Shown here: one piece after another, positions 35,657-50,600 of the stretch
How the letters are laid out: each line of letters starts with the position of its first letter
Numbering within the stretch: the first letter of the stretch is position 1
NCBI GenBank assembly: GCA_026874595.1
Contig: CM049313.1
Location: forward strand, 20,967,508-21,031,507
DNA: 64,000 nucleotides
Source of the DNA: Sipunculus nudus
Lineage: Eukaryota; Annelida; Sipuncula; Golfingiida; Sipunculidae
Direction of reading: 5' to 3'
Program-made: the position numbers and the translations under genes
Notes under the pieces: model-generated
Database searches by the model: none
The model's input: the letters and a program-made list of their open reading frames with translations, nothing else
What the model was told of the DNA's origin: nothing

Positions 35657-38600
35657 GTATGATATTTCATGTGTTATTGTTTATTCATCTTAACTGAATC
35701 ATTCCCTCCATCATTCATTCAGTCCATTCATCCATGCATGTTTACATTCATCATTCATCCATTCATTTGATTTCTTCATTCTTTCCTTTGTTTCCTTCTC
35801 TTCATTCCCATTTCTCTTTTCTTCTTCCCTTTTCCTTCTCTTTCTCTCTTTCTCTTTCTTTCATTTTTAGCTCAGCTGACTATAAGTCATTGGAGCTATA
35901 GTCGTGGTCCATTGTCTGTCGTCCGTCCGTCTGTCTGTCCGTCTGTAAGACTGGCACGTTTCGACACCGTTGGACCTATGAATCTGAAATTCGGCATACA
36001 GTTAGATGTCCCCAAAATCTCCTACCATGCTGAAAATTGGGTCAATAGGACTTTGTTCCTTCAAGATATTAAGGAAAAACCTCAATTTTTTATTAGCAAA
36101 TTTTATTGGCAAAAATATTAAATTGGTACCTTAAATTTTGCCCAACTTTGGCCACGGCACATTTTTTTCCTGTAAGTACTGTGGATTTAATTTTCACAGC
36201 ATGTATACATAAGGATTTAATCTGTTTAAATCTGAAAATTAAAGCTGCAAAATTAGGCTAGTTATTGAATTTTTTTGGAGGCTCTTGTTGTATTCCCTGA
36301 CATTGTCAATTAAATTTTGTCCAACTTTGGCACTGTTGATTTAATTTTCACAGCATATATACATAAGGATTTAATCTTTTAAATTCTGAAATTTCAAAGA
36401 AATTTATTGGAAAGAATAGCTTTTATTCATGTTTTCATACACCATGTCAAGTGTTGTTTACATCTAGCCCACCTAGTAGTACAGCCTTCATTGCATTATG
36501 TAACCTACCCCAGGCAGCTTGCCTTGGGTCAGCTTGGCCACTACCAGCAGGCTTCCCCTGTGCCCTGCATCCCCCCCCCCCCCCCCAGATGGTGCATAAA
36601 CTAGATGAATGTTATTTTTTTTCTGTATTTGATTCATTCTTATTCTAGGCTATGCTACATTTTAGATTTTGTATTGTACCACCAGGGTTACAATGATTAA
36701 AGTGTACATTTAATTGTGTCCACAAAGTGGTGTATTGCTATGAAAGTGTGGATGTTCATGAGATAAGTAATTCCTTACTTCAGAGGAGTAAAAACTTCAC
36801 CAGGTGTGAAATTGACTATTAATTCCAGTAATAAATTAAAACTGGGATAGTAATTAGCACAATGATATTGTTTGTCCCTCATTCAACCAACAGTGTGTAT
36901 ACTTTATTTGAAAAGATGTTTTATTTAATCAAATTTACTGTATCTAATATTTTATTTTGGTGAATAAAATTAAGCATGTACTGAAAACTCCAATGTGCAA
37001 AACTTTTTAATAGTGATTCAAGGAATATTCTTGTAGATGCCATGTTGTGGCATTATTTTCTTTTAAATTCAGTTTAAACATTTATGATTTAAAAATAATA
37101 AAATATATGTGTATGCATAATATGACCCAATTTGAGCTACACTCTGGATATATGATGATTGCAACTTTTGCAAAAATTCTAATATTTTAACTTATATTTT
37201 CAGTTTTTTACTCTGTATATATAATGATTGCAACTTTTGCAACAATTCTAATATTTTAACTTATATTTTCAGGTTTTTTATTAAAAATTTATATAACCTG
37301 TAAATAAAAAAATGATTCAGATAAAAACTTCTTAATGGAAAAAGTGGATATGCTTAAAAAAAATAGGATTATATATAAACTTAAATGCATTATTCCCTTG
37401 TAGTGAAATAAAGGTATTAGTCCATTCTGTCCACTTGCCTGTCCATCTGTAAATTTTCATATGCATCACAGTATCTCAAAACTTTTACTGTTTTTCTTCA
37501 TGACAGTCTTGTCAGAGTATTAGTTTGCAATCATATATTTAGAACTTTACCATAACCAAGTAGGAGGGCCCCTTTCCTCTGAGCTTTTCATATTCTTATA
37601 TAAATGAAAAACATTACAATAGAATATTTCTACATCCACCTTTGTGCTGCCCTCACTTTTCCCTTCTCCGAACCCCATCCCAAAGTCAGCCTCAATAAGC
37701 AGGAACAAGATGAATCAGATATATTCATACTTTAATATTTTGTATAACTATTCGTCCATAGGTACCTATGTACATGCCAGAAATTATGTCAATATTGTGT
37801 AATATGTAGACATAGTGGGCATTACAATAATGTACCTTGTCAAGACTAAAGAGATATTGTGTCATACAGTCACAAATTCATAAATCACTTCATCAGCATA
37901 GTTAATCATAACATCATATCTGTCAAATTGAAAGCTTGCAGACTAGCATACACTTTGGATCCTTCAACAAATAGCCTTATCATCATTCTACTACTGCTTA
38001 TTACTGCTGTCACTACATTCATATTTGCTCAAATTTATCACAATTTTCAACCCCTCCTAAATAAATAAAAAATAAACCACTATATTTGACTCTATTAATC
38101 CATCAGTCAGGTAATTTCATTTATCATTTACTCACATATTACATTACATTCCTTTATAATAGCCCAACATGTCCATGATATTCATAAGCTTTATCGACTC
38201 AATATAGTATCACAGTGGAGAAACATTTATAGTCCAATCACGCACAGCTGAGCGCTGTGACCCATGGGTCCCTTGTTTCTTTTAATTATAACATGGTTAT
38301 GAGATAATATATCCTAATTATATTACATATCAACTTCCCCTTGTACCTGTTATAACATTAATTTAAGAAATCTCAATATCTGTGAATCATTTCTTCAGGA
38401 TTGGTTCTGCCTCCGTCTTTTATACACCAGTCTGTGATAGGACGTATTATAGTATACCTACCATCCTTCTGTTCACTTTTAGTGTAGCAGTGATAACTTA
38501 CCAGGGCTTTAATGGATTTTCACAAAACTCACCATTATTTCATATCAATAGATTATCTCGCCTGAGTTCGTTTTTGGGCAAAAGTCACGCGTATTGAATA

Positions 38601-41600
38601 AGGTCAGAGGTCAGTAGACTACTTTGTGGTGTTGCTGCAATAACCTACTTAGAATATGATGCTTTTTGATAAAACTCAACAGAAATATTAATCAATAAAA
38701 TATCTAACCTAAGATTTCCAGCAAAATGAACACATATTTAATGAGGTCAGAGGTCACCACACTGGTGGCACAATGGTGTTTTACCAAAAGAATAATGGAT
38801 TTTCATGAAATTCATTATACTTATTTAGCAATAGTTTCATATATATGACTACATTAACTTTTCATGATTTCAGTGGAGTCTGATGTGTGACTATGACTGC
38901 ATTAATGCTCTTGTGATATCAGTGGAGTCTGATGTGTGACTATGACTACATTAATGCTCTTGTGATTTCAGTGGAGTCTGATGTGTGACTATGACTACAT
39001 TAATGTACTTGTGATTTCAGTGGGGTCTGATATGTGACTATGACTACATTCCGTCCCTGATTACAACGCTACAGATGGTCGGTGTCCTTATTGGTGCTTG
39101 CATAACCGGCCAGCTGGCAGACATGTTTGGCAGAAGGAAAACACTGTACATCGTCTACTGTCTCCTGCTTGCCATGGGCTTTGCTTCTGCTTTCTCGAAC
39201 TCATGGCAGCTGTACGCTACTTTCCGCTTCCTGATTGGTGTATTTTTTGGAGGTATGGTGGCGCAAATATCGGAAAATGAATTTTGAAACTACCTGTTTG
39301 TCATACTAATTACATCATGAAAATTATGTTTTTAATATAAATCATGGACATTTTCTGTGCCTTTTTCCAGCAAGATAGTTCTTCAGTTTAATGAATAATT
39401 ATGAAATGTATATTGCATCATCAACTTTAATTTTCAAACATAAATCAAAACTTTACAATTTGATCTTTATTTTAGTTACACAGTCAAAGCTCTTTTGGAA
39501 TACCAAGTCTTTTTAATAAAGGCCTAGTAACGCTTCCAGTGATATTTCATTTTTTTTCTCTATGCCCCAATTCCATATGGTGTAAAAGTTTTTGTAAGTT
39601 GCTGCCATATATTGGTCAATTGGGGAACTAGTGGCCAGAGTTCACCCATCTTCCATCACCAACTCCTTTCATGCTTGTTTGCCACATATTTACCTGAAAG
39701 AAACCTGCAAGAAAAAGGATATATTCTTTGTTCTGAGTGGCCTGACACTGACAGGCAGGCACCAAAGAGGTAATAGACAGTAGTGGGCTTACAAACGGCA
39801 AGTACATGTAACAAATTACCCTGAAGTGAAAGGTCAAAAATTGCTTGTTAAGGTAGGAGAACTTGCAAAAAAAAAAAAAAAAAAACCCTATATCCTAAAT
39901 CAGTCCAAAAGTTGTTTTATATTTAATAAAGAACCCATAAAGTATACAATATTTTTAACTTTGTAAAGTGATATTTCTTAGGGTATGCATATTTTTGAAC
40001 TTTTCAATTACTGAAACATGATCGATGTTGTAACATTTAAAAAAAATTAAAAGGTACATTTTTAGCTCCCAGTAACAGTAAGCCACTATTTAGTGGACAA
40101 ATATGAAAATATTGCAAAAGGGTTTTTTTTTTGTTTTTGTCTCTACTGTGTGTCTTGTTGAAAAATGAATTTTAAATTTTTTTATTGAATCAAAATATAA
40201 AACTTTTTTTCAGGTTTAAAGGTCAATATAGAGACATGATAAATTAAAAACAAAAAAAATTACTTTGAGATATTATTATGTAGATGCATTTACTGAAAGC
40301 TTAAAAAAGCCTAATGTTTAAACATTTCTAAAAGTTTTAATTGGTTTAATATCATATGAATATGAATGAAAACATCGAAAAATATGTTTACCATCAGAAT
40401 GAACCCTACCAGATTTAAAAGAATGTTTTGTATATCTTTATGATATGAATTTAAAACATTTTTTAAAATTAATTTTAGATATCGGGATTTCTGCCAGTTC
40501 CACTACCTTAAATGTTGCATTTATGCATACTATTACATAGACATAAATAAGTGTATATTAACAAATCTCGTCATATTTTTATGCCCCCGCCACAAAGTGG
40601 CCGGGGCATATAGTTTTACCCATATCCGTCATTCCGAAATCAAACAGTTGTACGGACTTTTTTTTGCAATGCCTGCAGATATTGGCCTGATTTTTGGTGT
40701 GTTGGCAGATAATGACCAGTTACAGATCGAGTTTGCGTTTCGTCCCAGTTGACCTACTTTTGACTGTTTTACAGCCCCTAAACTTAGAAAATTTCATGAA
40801 AAATAGAAATTTTCATGACAAATACACATGTACAGACTTTTTTTTGCAATGCCTGCAGATATTGGCCTGATTTTTGGTGTGTGGGCAGATAATGACCAGT
40901 TACAGATCAAGTTCGCGTTTCGTCCTGGTTGCCCTACTTTTGACCGTTTTACGGCTCCTAAACTTAGAAAATTTCATGAAAAATAGAAATTTTCATGACA
41001 AATACACATGTACAGACTTTTTTTCGCAATGCCTGCAGATATTGGCTTAATTTTTGGTATGTGGGCAGATAATGACCAATTACAGATTGAGTTCGCGTTT
41101 CATCCCAGTTTATGTACTTTTGACTGTTTTACGGCTCCTAAACTTAGAAAATTCATGAAAAATAGAAATTTTCATGACAAATACACATGTACAGACTTTT
41201 TTTCGCAATACCTCCAGATATTGGCCTGATTTTTGGTGTGTGGGCAGATAATGACCAGTTACAGATCGAGTTCGCGTTTTGTCCTGGTTGACCTACTTTT
41301 GACTGTTTTACGGCTCCTAAACTTAGAAAATTTCATGAAAAATAGAAATTTTCATGACAAATACACATGTACAGACTTTATTTCGCAATGCCTGCAGATA
41401 TTGGCCTGATTTTTGGTGTGTGGGCAGATAATGACCAGTTACAGATCAAGTTCGCGTTTCGTCCCGGTTGACCTACTTTTGACCGTTTTACGGCTCCTAA
41501 ACTTAGAAATATTCATGAAAAATAGAAATTTTCATGACAAATACACATGTACAGCCATTTTTAGCCCTCAGCTCATAGGCTGATGGGCTATTTTCGTCAC

Positions 41601-44600
41601 CCAAGCTGTCTGTCTGTCCATCTGTCTGTCCGGTGTCTGTCCGTCCGTCCGTCCCTTCCACGTCTGTTAACTTTTACCTTGTGAGCGGGATATCTCTAAA
41701 AGGATTCACTGTTGGAATTTTATTTCATCAGTGAAGATGTATATCGATAAAATCTCGGTCAAGATCGAAGATGGGTGACCTTGACCCATTTTTCTACATT
41801 TTATAGCTGATTATAGAAAAACACTCAGAAGTTTATATCTCATGATCAGGAACCATTGTGTGGATTTTCACAAAACTTACTATGATCATTGGGACTGATG
41901 GTCTGTATGTGCTGCACAATTTTGGTGGCGCCACCTGCAATTTCTGATTTTTTAATGAAATTTTATCGGATTTTTTCAATTTTGGCCTTTTGTGCAGGAT
42001 ATCTCCAAAGGTATTCAACACAGGAACTTCATTTCTTCAGTGCTATTGCATTATATTTACTAAATCTTGGTCAAGTTCAAAGATGGGTGATCTTGACCTA
42101 CTTTTCAAGGTCACAGAGCTTAGTATAGAAAAAAACTTAGGAGCTTATTTCTCAGGAAGCATTTGGTGGATTGTTATGAAACATGGTATATGCCTCTCCA
42201 ATTTAAATTTATAAATGATTATCAACTTTTGCTAATATTCTAGTTTCGCAATACAATGCTTACAGATACTGGCCTAATGTTAGGTCTGTGGGCGCATAAT
42301 GACCACTTACAGATCGAGTTCGCGTTTCGTCCCAGTTAACCTATTTTTCACCATATGACAGATCCTGAACATAGAAAATTTCATGAAAGACAGAAATTTT
42401 CATGAAAAATGCACATAGATGGACTTTTTTTCACAATGCCTGCAGATACTGGCCTGATTTTTGGTGTGTTGCTTGATAATGACCCTTTACAGATCGAGTT
42501 TGCATTTTGCCCTTGTTGACCTACTTTTGACCATACAACACTTCCTGAACTTAAAAAATTTTACAAAATTTGACAAATGTTTCTAATTTGCCCCAGGCGG
42601 GGGCATTCGTGTCGTTCCGACACATCTAGTCTTAAGGATATGTTTTTCCCAGTGGACTATTTGCAGCTCATTTTCCTGATACTTGAGCAAAGCACAGTTT
42701 ATTTTCTGTTCCTTTTTCATATTTGTCTGACAGACATTCTGCATACATAGGTAGGCATTCAGAATAGACAGTCCATGGCCTGGTCAACTGTTAATAGCAG
42801 GTGAATGTCATGTTAAAAAGGCATTTAATTTTCATGAACATATCTAAGCTGTATTAATGCTTACCCCAGGATATACATAAACTTCCATGCTACAGTCCCT
42901 GTCCCTTCCCAAAGTGTTGCATTACTGCAACGCATACCAAGACCTTAAAATAAATCCAATAGTTTTTTCTTATAGGCCCTTCAGAAATATTACACTACTG
43001 ATCCTAGACACCAGAAGCACCTTGAAATATCAACAAAATAGCAAAATAAGAAAATACACACCAAATTTAATGTTCAATTGTTTGTGTGTCAAATCTTATA
43101 AAATATCAATGTATATTCAAAATGGAAAAGATAACATTTATAAAATGTCACTTCATTTTGCGTAGTAATAAAATATATGAAAAATGTTTATAATTATATG
43201 AAGTTGATTGTGAAAAAAACTTTGGTAGGATTGTCAAAAATACCATATGTCAACATGCCTGAAAAATGCTTGTCACTGGGTTACCAGAATGATCTTTATA
43301 TAACTTTTTTTTTATCTGCTGAAGAAACAAACATCAATCAATTTTTCATTATTTTCAGGTACGATGGTGGTTAATTTTGTGCTTCCTCTGGAATTTGTTG
43401 GACCAAAATGGAGAACATTTTGTGGCTGCATAGGCTTCTGGGCCTGTGGGGTCATGAGTCTTGCATTAATGGCCTATCTTATTCGTGATTGGAGGCACCT
43501 GACTATCGCAGCTTCTGTTGGGGGTATACTTCTACCATTCACGTGGTGGTGAGTGCTTTCTTTCTGTCCCTAAAGGGGCCCATTCCATTGAACCTTTTTT
43601 AGCAAACCTGTGAGCTTATGCGATGGTGTGGCGTCGTCCGGTGTCCGGCCTCTGTACGTTAACCCATACTATCTTGAAAACGGCAAGAATTAGCATCACG
43701 AAATTTTATGCATAAAATTAGTCTTCTAAAAAACTCTATCGGATTTTGCTTATTTTTTGGCTAAATGCATTTTCTTAGATTTTATAGGGAAAAAGCTAAA
43801 AAAGCTTAAAAATTCTTCTTCTCTGAATCTATTCAGCCAAATTGTCCAATATTTTACAGAAATGATTCCTGGAACAATCTCTCTCAAATTTGTACGAATG
43901 GTTTAAGTTCGGTGATTTTTGGCCGAGTTACAGGAAGTTGAACTTAGTCATCTGTCCAAAAAAGCATACTAAAATTACAATCTCAGAAATGGCTTGAGCT
44001 ATCATCACCAAATTTTATGCGGATGTTGGTCACATGAGTCATATCTAAAATTGAGGTATTGGTGGCGCCACCTGCAACGGCCTTTTTTTTTCAGGGGTCA
44101 TCAGTGTCACACTGACAGCTACAAATAACTTCTTCTCTGAAACGAAATGGCCAAATTGTTTAATATCGAACAGAAATGATCCTAGGGTAGTGCTTTCTGA
44201 AGTTTGTTCAAATGGTCTCAGTTCAGTGACTCTTGGCTAAGTTATGGGAAGCTGAATTTAGTCAGATGCCATGACAGCCCATTTTAGCTAAGTGGCTACA
44301 AAAATCTTCTTCTCAAAAACCACTGGGCCAAATTCTTAAATCTCACACATTAATTATCCTTAGATGTTGATAATTCAAGTTTGTTCAAATGGTCTCAGTT
44401 CAGTGACTTTTGGCTGAGTTATGGGAAGCTGAATTTAGTCATATGCCATAACAGCCCATGTTAGCTTAGTGGCTACAAAAATCTTCTTCTCAAAAACCAC
44501 TGGGCCAAATTCTTAAATCTCACACATTAATTATCCTTAGAATTTGATAATTCAAGTTTGTTCAAATGGTTTCGGTTCAATGATTTTTGGCTGAGTTATG

Positions 44601-47600
44601 GGAAGCTGAACTTTGCCATTTTGCTGTATTTTCTCATTTGAGTTATAAACCTACAAAACGTTTTTCAACTGATGATACTGAGGCCAGTTTGTTTAATATT
44701 TTGCAAGAATAATTCCCTGAATCATTCTAATAATAATTGTCTTTTATGGTTAAAAAAAATGAATTTTGGCTGAATTATAAAGATTGAATTGAGTCATTTT
44801 ACCATAAATGTTAACTGTGTGAAGCAGATACATCTAGCCTAGCACCAATTTATCAGCATCCATTACATCATGCCTCTAGACATTTAGATTTCAGAATATC
44901 TATGGAAAATATTGACAAGAATGTTTTTTAAAAGCTTTTAAAAAATGTAGATTTATGATATTACATATCATCTGTACACTAACTCATAATTTCTCAGGAA
45001 TAGCAGGAGCTACCATCCCCAAATTTTATGCAATTATCAGTCACATATCAAATGTTGATGGATTCAGCTTATTTTTGCTATCTGCATTTACTTAGATTTT
45101 ACAGGGAAAAAGCTGAAAAAAAACTTTTAAAGTCTTCTTCTTGTAAACAGTCCAACCAAATTGTTCAATATTTTACAGAAATGATCCCAGAGGCGAGCCT
45201 TCTCAAGTTTGTTTAAATGGTTTGTGTTGGATAAATGTTAGCAGAGTTACATAACAGGCCAAGATTGTGTTTGTCTCTTGAATAGGTTGAGAAACTGCCA
45301 ACTGTTTCAGATTTGGCAACAGATCAAGAGTTCATTCAGTGCAGCCAAATATAGGTCAACAGTTCAATCAGTGCAGCCAAGCACAAGGCATGTGATCACC
45401 TCATGGGCAGCATGTGATCATCTCATGGGTAGCATGTGATCACCTCATGGGTAGCATGTGATCACCTCATGAGTATCATGTGATCACCTCATGGGTGTCA
45501 TGCCCCTCAGGGCTGCATATGGAGCCAATCTGTGAGCTTATGCAATTGTGTGGCTACTATTTTAGATTTGGCAATAGGCAAAAGGTCAGCCTGGATTTAT
45601 TTATAGCTTTGGCAGTCTGCCAACTGTGTCAGATTATGCAACAGGTCAAGAGTTCACACAGTGCAGCCAGGTACAGGTCAAAAGTTCACTCAGTCTAGCC
45701 AGGTGCAGGTCAAGAGTTCACTCAGTGCAGTAGCCTGAGCCAGTAATTTGTCACAGTACACTCGGGGCAACAGCCTTTCTCACCTAAGCCTGGTCAGCCC
45801 CGTGCATCAGACTCAAGGTAAGTTTGATGTATTGGCCTGATATTCTGACCTGTCTATGTGTCTTTAATGGCTTTCTTGTTCACAAGACAGGTGTCACCAT
45901 CTGCAATGACTTTTGCAAAGTGTATGTGCCTGCTTAATTCTACGGAGGAATTTGATATATCAGCCTGAAATTATTATACATGTCAAATAGCTTTGTCGTA
46001 TACAAGACTGGTGGTGCCACCTACAATAATTTTTGTGTTGTTGCACCCATGCTAGAATTTCAGCAGTGATGTTGTGTATTGTTTCTTGTTCAAAATGTTT
46101 AGTACTTGCATTGTTCATATATATGAAAAGTAGTGGTTCAGCATTGAAGCTTTATACCTGGTGTATATCCATATGCACAGGTTCGCATTAGGCCTGTAGG
46201 CCTTGTTATAAAAAAAATATGCCAGAAAACACTAAATCTCACTGTTAACAGGCTGTTACTTTTGTTTATATCCACATGTTTATAACAAGTTTATAACACC
46301 ACCAAAATAATCCAAACACATGGAACAAACACATCTAGTGGCAAGTCAGTGAAACCAGTGTTTTATATATGCATTTTGCAACTTCCATGTATATGCAACC
46401 TACCACCTCAGGTTACATGGTTTTTCAATTTGTCAACAATTCTGTGTTTACAAACAAGTTGTTTATAGACAAGTTCATACGTCCATCACAGACTCATTAT
46501 AAGAATTTTTCTTAACAGAATTGAATTCACCATGAACTTTGTGACCTTAATAGCATATTCATTTAATGAATTATCATATGCATAACTGTTCTGTGCAGCC
46601 AATTAGGTCACTGATATTACTGTAAACCTGACAATAATAGAATTTGCACCAGTACCTGTATTGGCATGTTTTCCAGGATATTTTTTTATACAAAGGAGAC
46701 ATTTCTAGGCCAAAGGTGGCAAGAGCAATTCCTCAGACTACTGAGTATATAAAAATGTTATCCCTGCATGGCTCATAATTTGTATGAGACAAATAAATCC
46801 AAAATATTGCAAGACAGTTTACAATAACTGCGATATATTCATTAGTGCAGCGATTCCAGTGGATGAGGTCAGTCAATGTAAACAGCTGTCGCAAGGAAGA
46901 CCTATGTAGAAGCATTTTGAGTGCTAATTATAATAATCAGGTCAAAAGGGCGAGGTATAAAAGCTCTCGTGGTCAGGTCAATTACCCAGAGATTAATATA
47001 TACACAGAGTAAGCTAGAAATCACATAATTCTATAGAAAATGTAGGTAAATAGCTAGCTTTTAGAATGTAGTACATTCAGTGTAAGGTGATTGCAAGTCC
47101 CTGTCTCTGGTGATATGTAGCAGGTATGTAACAATACTCTGGTGCACAGATACCTCACGATACAAAGTCAAATATATCAGTATCATCATTTGCCCTTCTA
47201 TCAATACATAGATGATATTGTATCATCTGATGGAAAGTGCCTTATTTTGGGGGGGAGTGAGGTAACTGACTCCATTTGATTTTGTTTATGCTGTCTTATC
47301 TAATTCTTATCCTTATCATAAGTATTAACATCTCCAGAGTTCTGTATCAATTTGGAAATATGTTACACTGACAGGAGGGTTGCACTTGCTTCCTACTGTG
47401 TTATTTTGTATCCTGGTGTCACCCAGGCCTAGTGTTTACTGGTTGTGTAATCATCCCCATTGCAGAGTCATAACACTGAGGACCCCCCCCCCCCCCCCCC
47501 AAGATCCATTCATTTGTGAGTGATATACAGTTGTGGGGCATAGCCTTCCCATTAAGACTTCACAGATCTCACCGCCATTTGGCTAAGATTTTAAATTATG

Positions 47601-50600
47601 ACATCCTGCCATTTAGTCCTATGCTCTACCCCCAGACTACAGTAGCAATGAATGACCTTTTATAATATTTAATAAAGTATCTTTTTATCAGTGGTTATAA
47701 TTCAGGACTTATTGCTGAATTTTCCACAAAGTATTTGTTATTATTTCATACCTGTGTGCAGTATGGCATGCCTTACTTCTGAGCCAAAATAAGGATAGAC
47801 AAAGAATTAAAAGGCCTTAAAAAGAATATTAATAACTGAGAGTAACACAATTGTTTTATTGGTCTTATTATTAATAATCTGTTTGATTACGGAGTGTTCA
47901 ATATTGTGTTGACAGGTTCGTGCCTGAGAGTCCAAGATGGTTGTTACAGAAAGGCCACATGCAACAAGCACAAAAAATTTTGAAAGATATCGCACAATTT
48001 AACAAAAAACCTGTACCTGACTTCTCAAAACTCCACATATTTGCTCAGGTAAGTTAATAATTCATGATTATTTAGAATTTTAAAAAAATATTAAAACAGG
48101 CCAAATACAGAGTACTTCACTGTGATGTATAATAATTTGTGTTATTGTAATATTTATATTGTTCAAGATGTATATATAAGTAGACTAATTAAATGATATA
48201 TTGTGATATTTGATTTTTAATATTCTGATAAAATAATGTATGGTTTATTTAAGGACAGTTGCATTTCCACCATAAGGGAGGGGATTTTTCCCATGTAATC
48301 ATTGAGCAATTGCAGTTGTTTAATTATTGTGTTATTCATTTAGTTACGGTCAAGCTCGGTAGTTTACTGGTACTTTTTGACAGTGAACTGTTAACTAGAA
48401 AACATTTGCTAACAAATATTGTTTATTGGATATAAGTGTCCAATATTCAGTTTTAAATTTTAAAAGATTCTATGCTCAAATTTGTATGTGAAATGAAATC
48501 AAAGTGTGAAATGAGTATAAACAGCGACTGAGGGGTGTCATATGACTAAGTATCATATAACAGAGGTGTCATGTGATACCTGTCACATGACAGGCATGTA
48601 TCATGTGACAATATATCTGGTTTCAGAGGGAACAGGCAAGAAGAGCAGAGGACCACAAATACAGTTACTGGGACCTGTTCAGAACACCATCCTTGTGTAA
48701 AAATACATTGATAGCACTATATGCTTGGTAAGTCATTCCTCATTTCAAGAAAATTTCTTGAATTTTAAGTTGTGAGGAATTAAGTGTAAATAATGAAATG
48801 TGTTTCAATCACTCATTGAATACTAAGGTATGCAAGACTAAATAAAAGAAAATCTTAAAAATCAGATAAGCTGTATTACAGTAAAGGAAATTCTTGTAAA
48901 ACATTCCTTCATCATAGTGGACTGATCAATGGTTTATAAATACAACAATTCATGAAATGCACAAATTTCATACTGATGCCTTGTCATAATAAGAGATAAT
49001 TTCACTTGGAAACCCTGAACTGCTCAGAGTGTCAATCTGTCCCACACAAGATTATCAGTAATGACTCCCTCGTGTCTAGATTTCCTGGTGTCAAATGTAT
49101 CATGATTTTGTTTTCAGCTCTAACGGTTTCCATTATTGTTAAGCAAATCCTCTCAGTACATTCACTACACTTCGGCCTTTTGAAATCCCGGTAAAGTCAA
49201 AACAAAAGGCCTCACTCACACCTCCTGGGGGGTCTTCCGGAGCTGCCCTAAAACACGGAACGCGAAACAGGGGCTAAAATAAAAATTTAACAAATAGCTA
49301 ATGTTGAAATAAATTTATTACAATAAATTATGTCATGAAACATTCACCCAATTAAAATATTAACACAATATATATATCTTTGTTCTGTTTTGTTCCCTAA
49401 ATTATGCCCCTGTCATGCGTTCCATGTTCTGTTCCATGTTTTAGGGCAGCCCCTGAAGACCCCCCAGGAGGTGTGAGTGAGGCCTTTTGTTTTGACTTTG
49501 CCGAACTGATTTCAAAAGGCCGAAGTGTAGTGAATACTCTCAGTAGTGACTGTTAAACATTTGGTAAAACTAAAATGAAACCTAGATGAGATATAAGCTA
49601 TTAAGTACATCTAAAGTATCCAAAATTAAAATTAGCCCGAGTAATTAGGCTGTTACGATACATTATATCATAGTATGAAACATTAAGATACTTCCCTGAT
49701 GATACACTACAGATAAGAAGTATCGTAGTTCAGAATCCAAGTCATTGTTTTTCCCTATTTTTTGGGTTAAATCACGTTTATTGTTCACAGCCCCTTTGAC
49801 TCCATGGTTCAGGAACAATGAATAACAAAAAAACGACGCCTTCAACTGGTTTGATTGTGAGGCAGTTCGCCAGTCAGATGCCAGTAAACTGATTTCTAGC
49901 CAAAAATGTTTCTCTATGCATACGCTGGGATTCTGACTATATGCATTATGAAATGTTGGGCATTACTAGTTAAATGTCAGACTTTTTATATAATGACCAA
50001 AAATCAGCAATAGATTAATTCAGGGACATAGAACAATATTGTAACAATGTTTGACTTAGTATATCAATGTATCGAAACATGAGTAAATTGAAGCATCACT
50101 ACAGAGTTGTAAAGGGTTAAACCTGTCTTTATGATGTTTATGTGAAGCTTTATGTCTATTCTTTGACAGGTTTGTAAGCAGCACAGTTTACTATGGGACT
50201 AATTTTAACATTAGAAACCTTGCTGGTGACCGCTACCTCAATATGTTTGTATCAGGAGCTGTGGAGATCCCTGCCCTAGTTGTGGTTGTAGTTATTAATA
50301 ACTGGTAAGTAGCTGCCATGTTTATCGTTTCACAAGTTTGATGAACTAATTCTGTTTTAATGTGTAAGCACACTATAATTCAGTTTTTACCAGTGATGTT
50401 GTCGAGTCCACACCACCTGAGTCCAAGTGTATGTCAGAGTCAAGGACCCTCAAGTCCAAGCCTCAAGCCCAAAACAGACTAATGTGCGTGACGTCAGGTG
50501 TCACGCGTGCGCCACGCGACAGATTCAACACACATTCATGCGGGTACAACACACACGACACGCATCAGATTGGATGGTATTAACCAAGCACCTATTGTTA

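Noticed and set aside
40649-41550. Coding repeats (ORF 41008-41229) in the 180-bp array
   Set aside because: Units differ by single-base indels that shift the frame, so there is no selection for protein.
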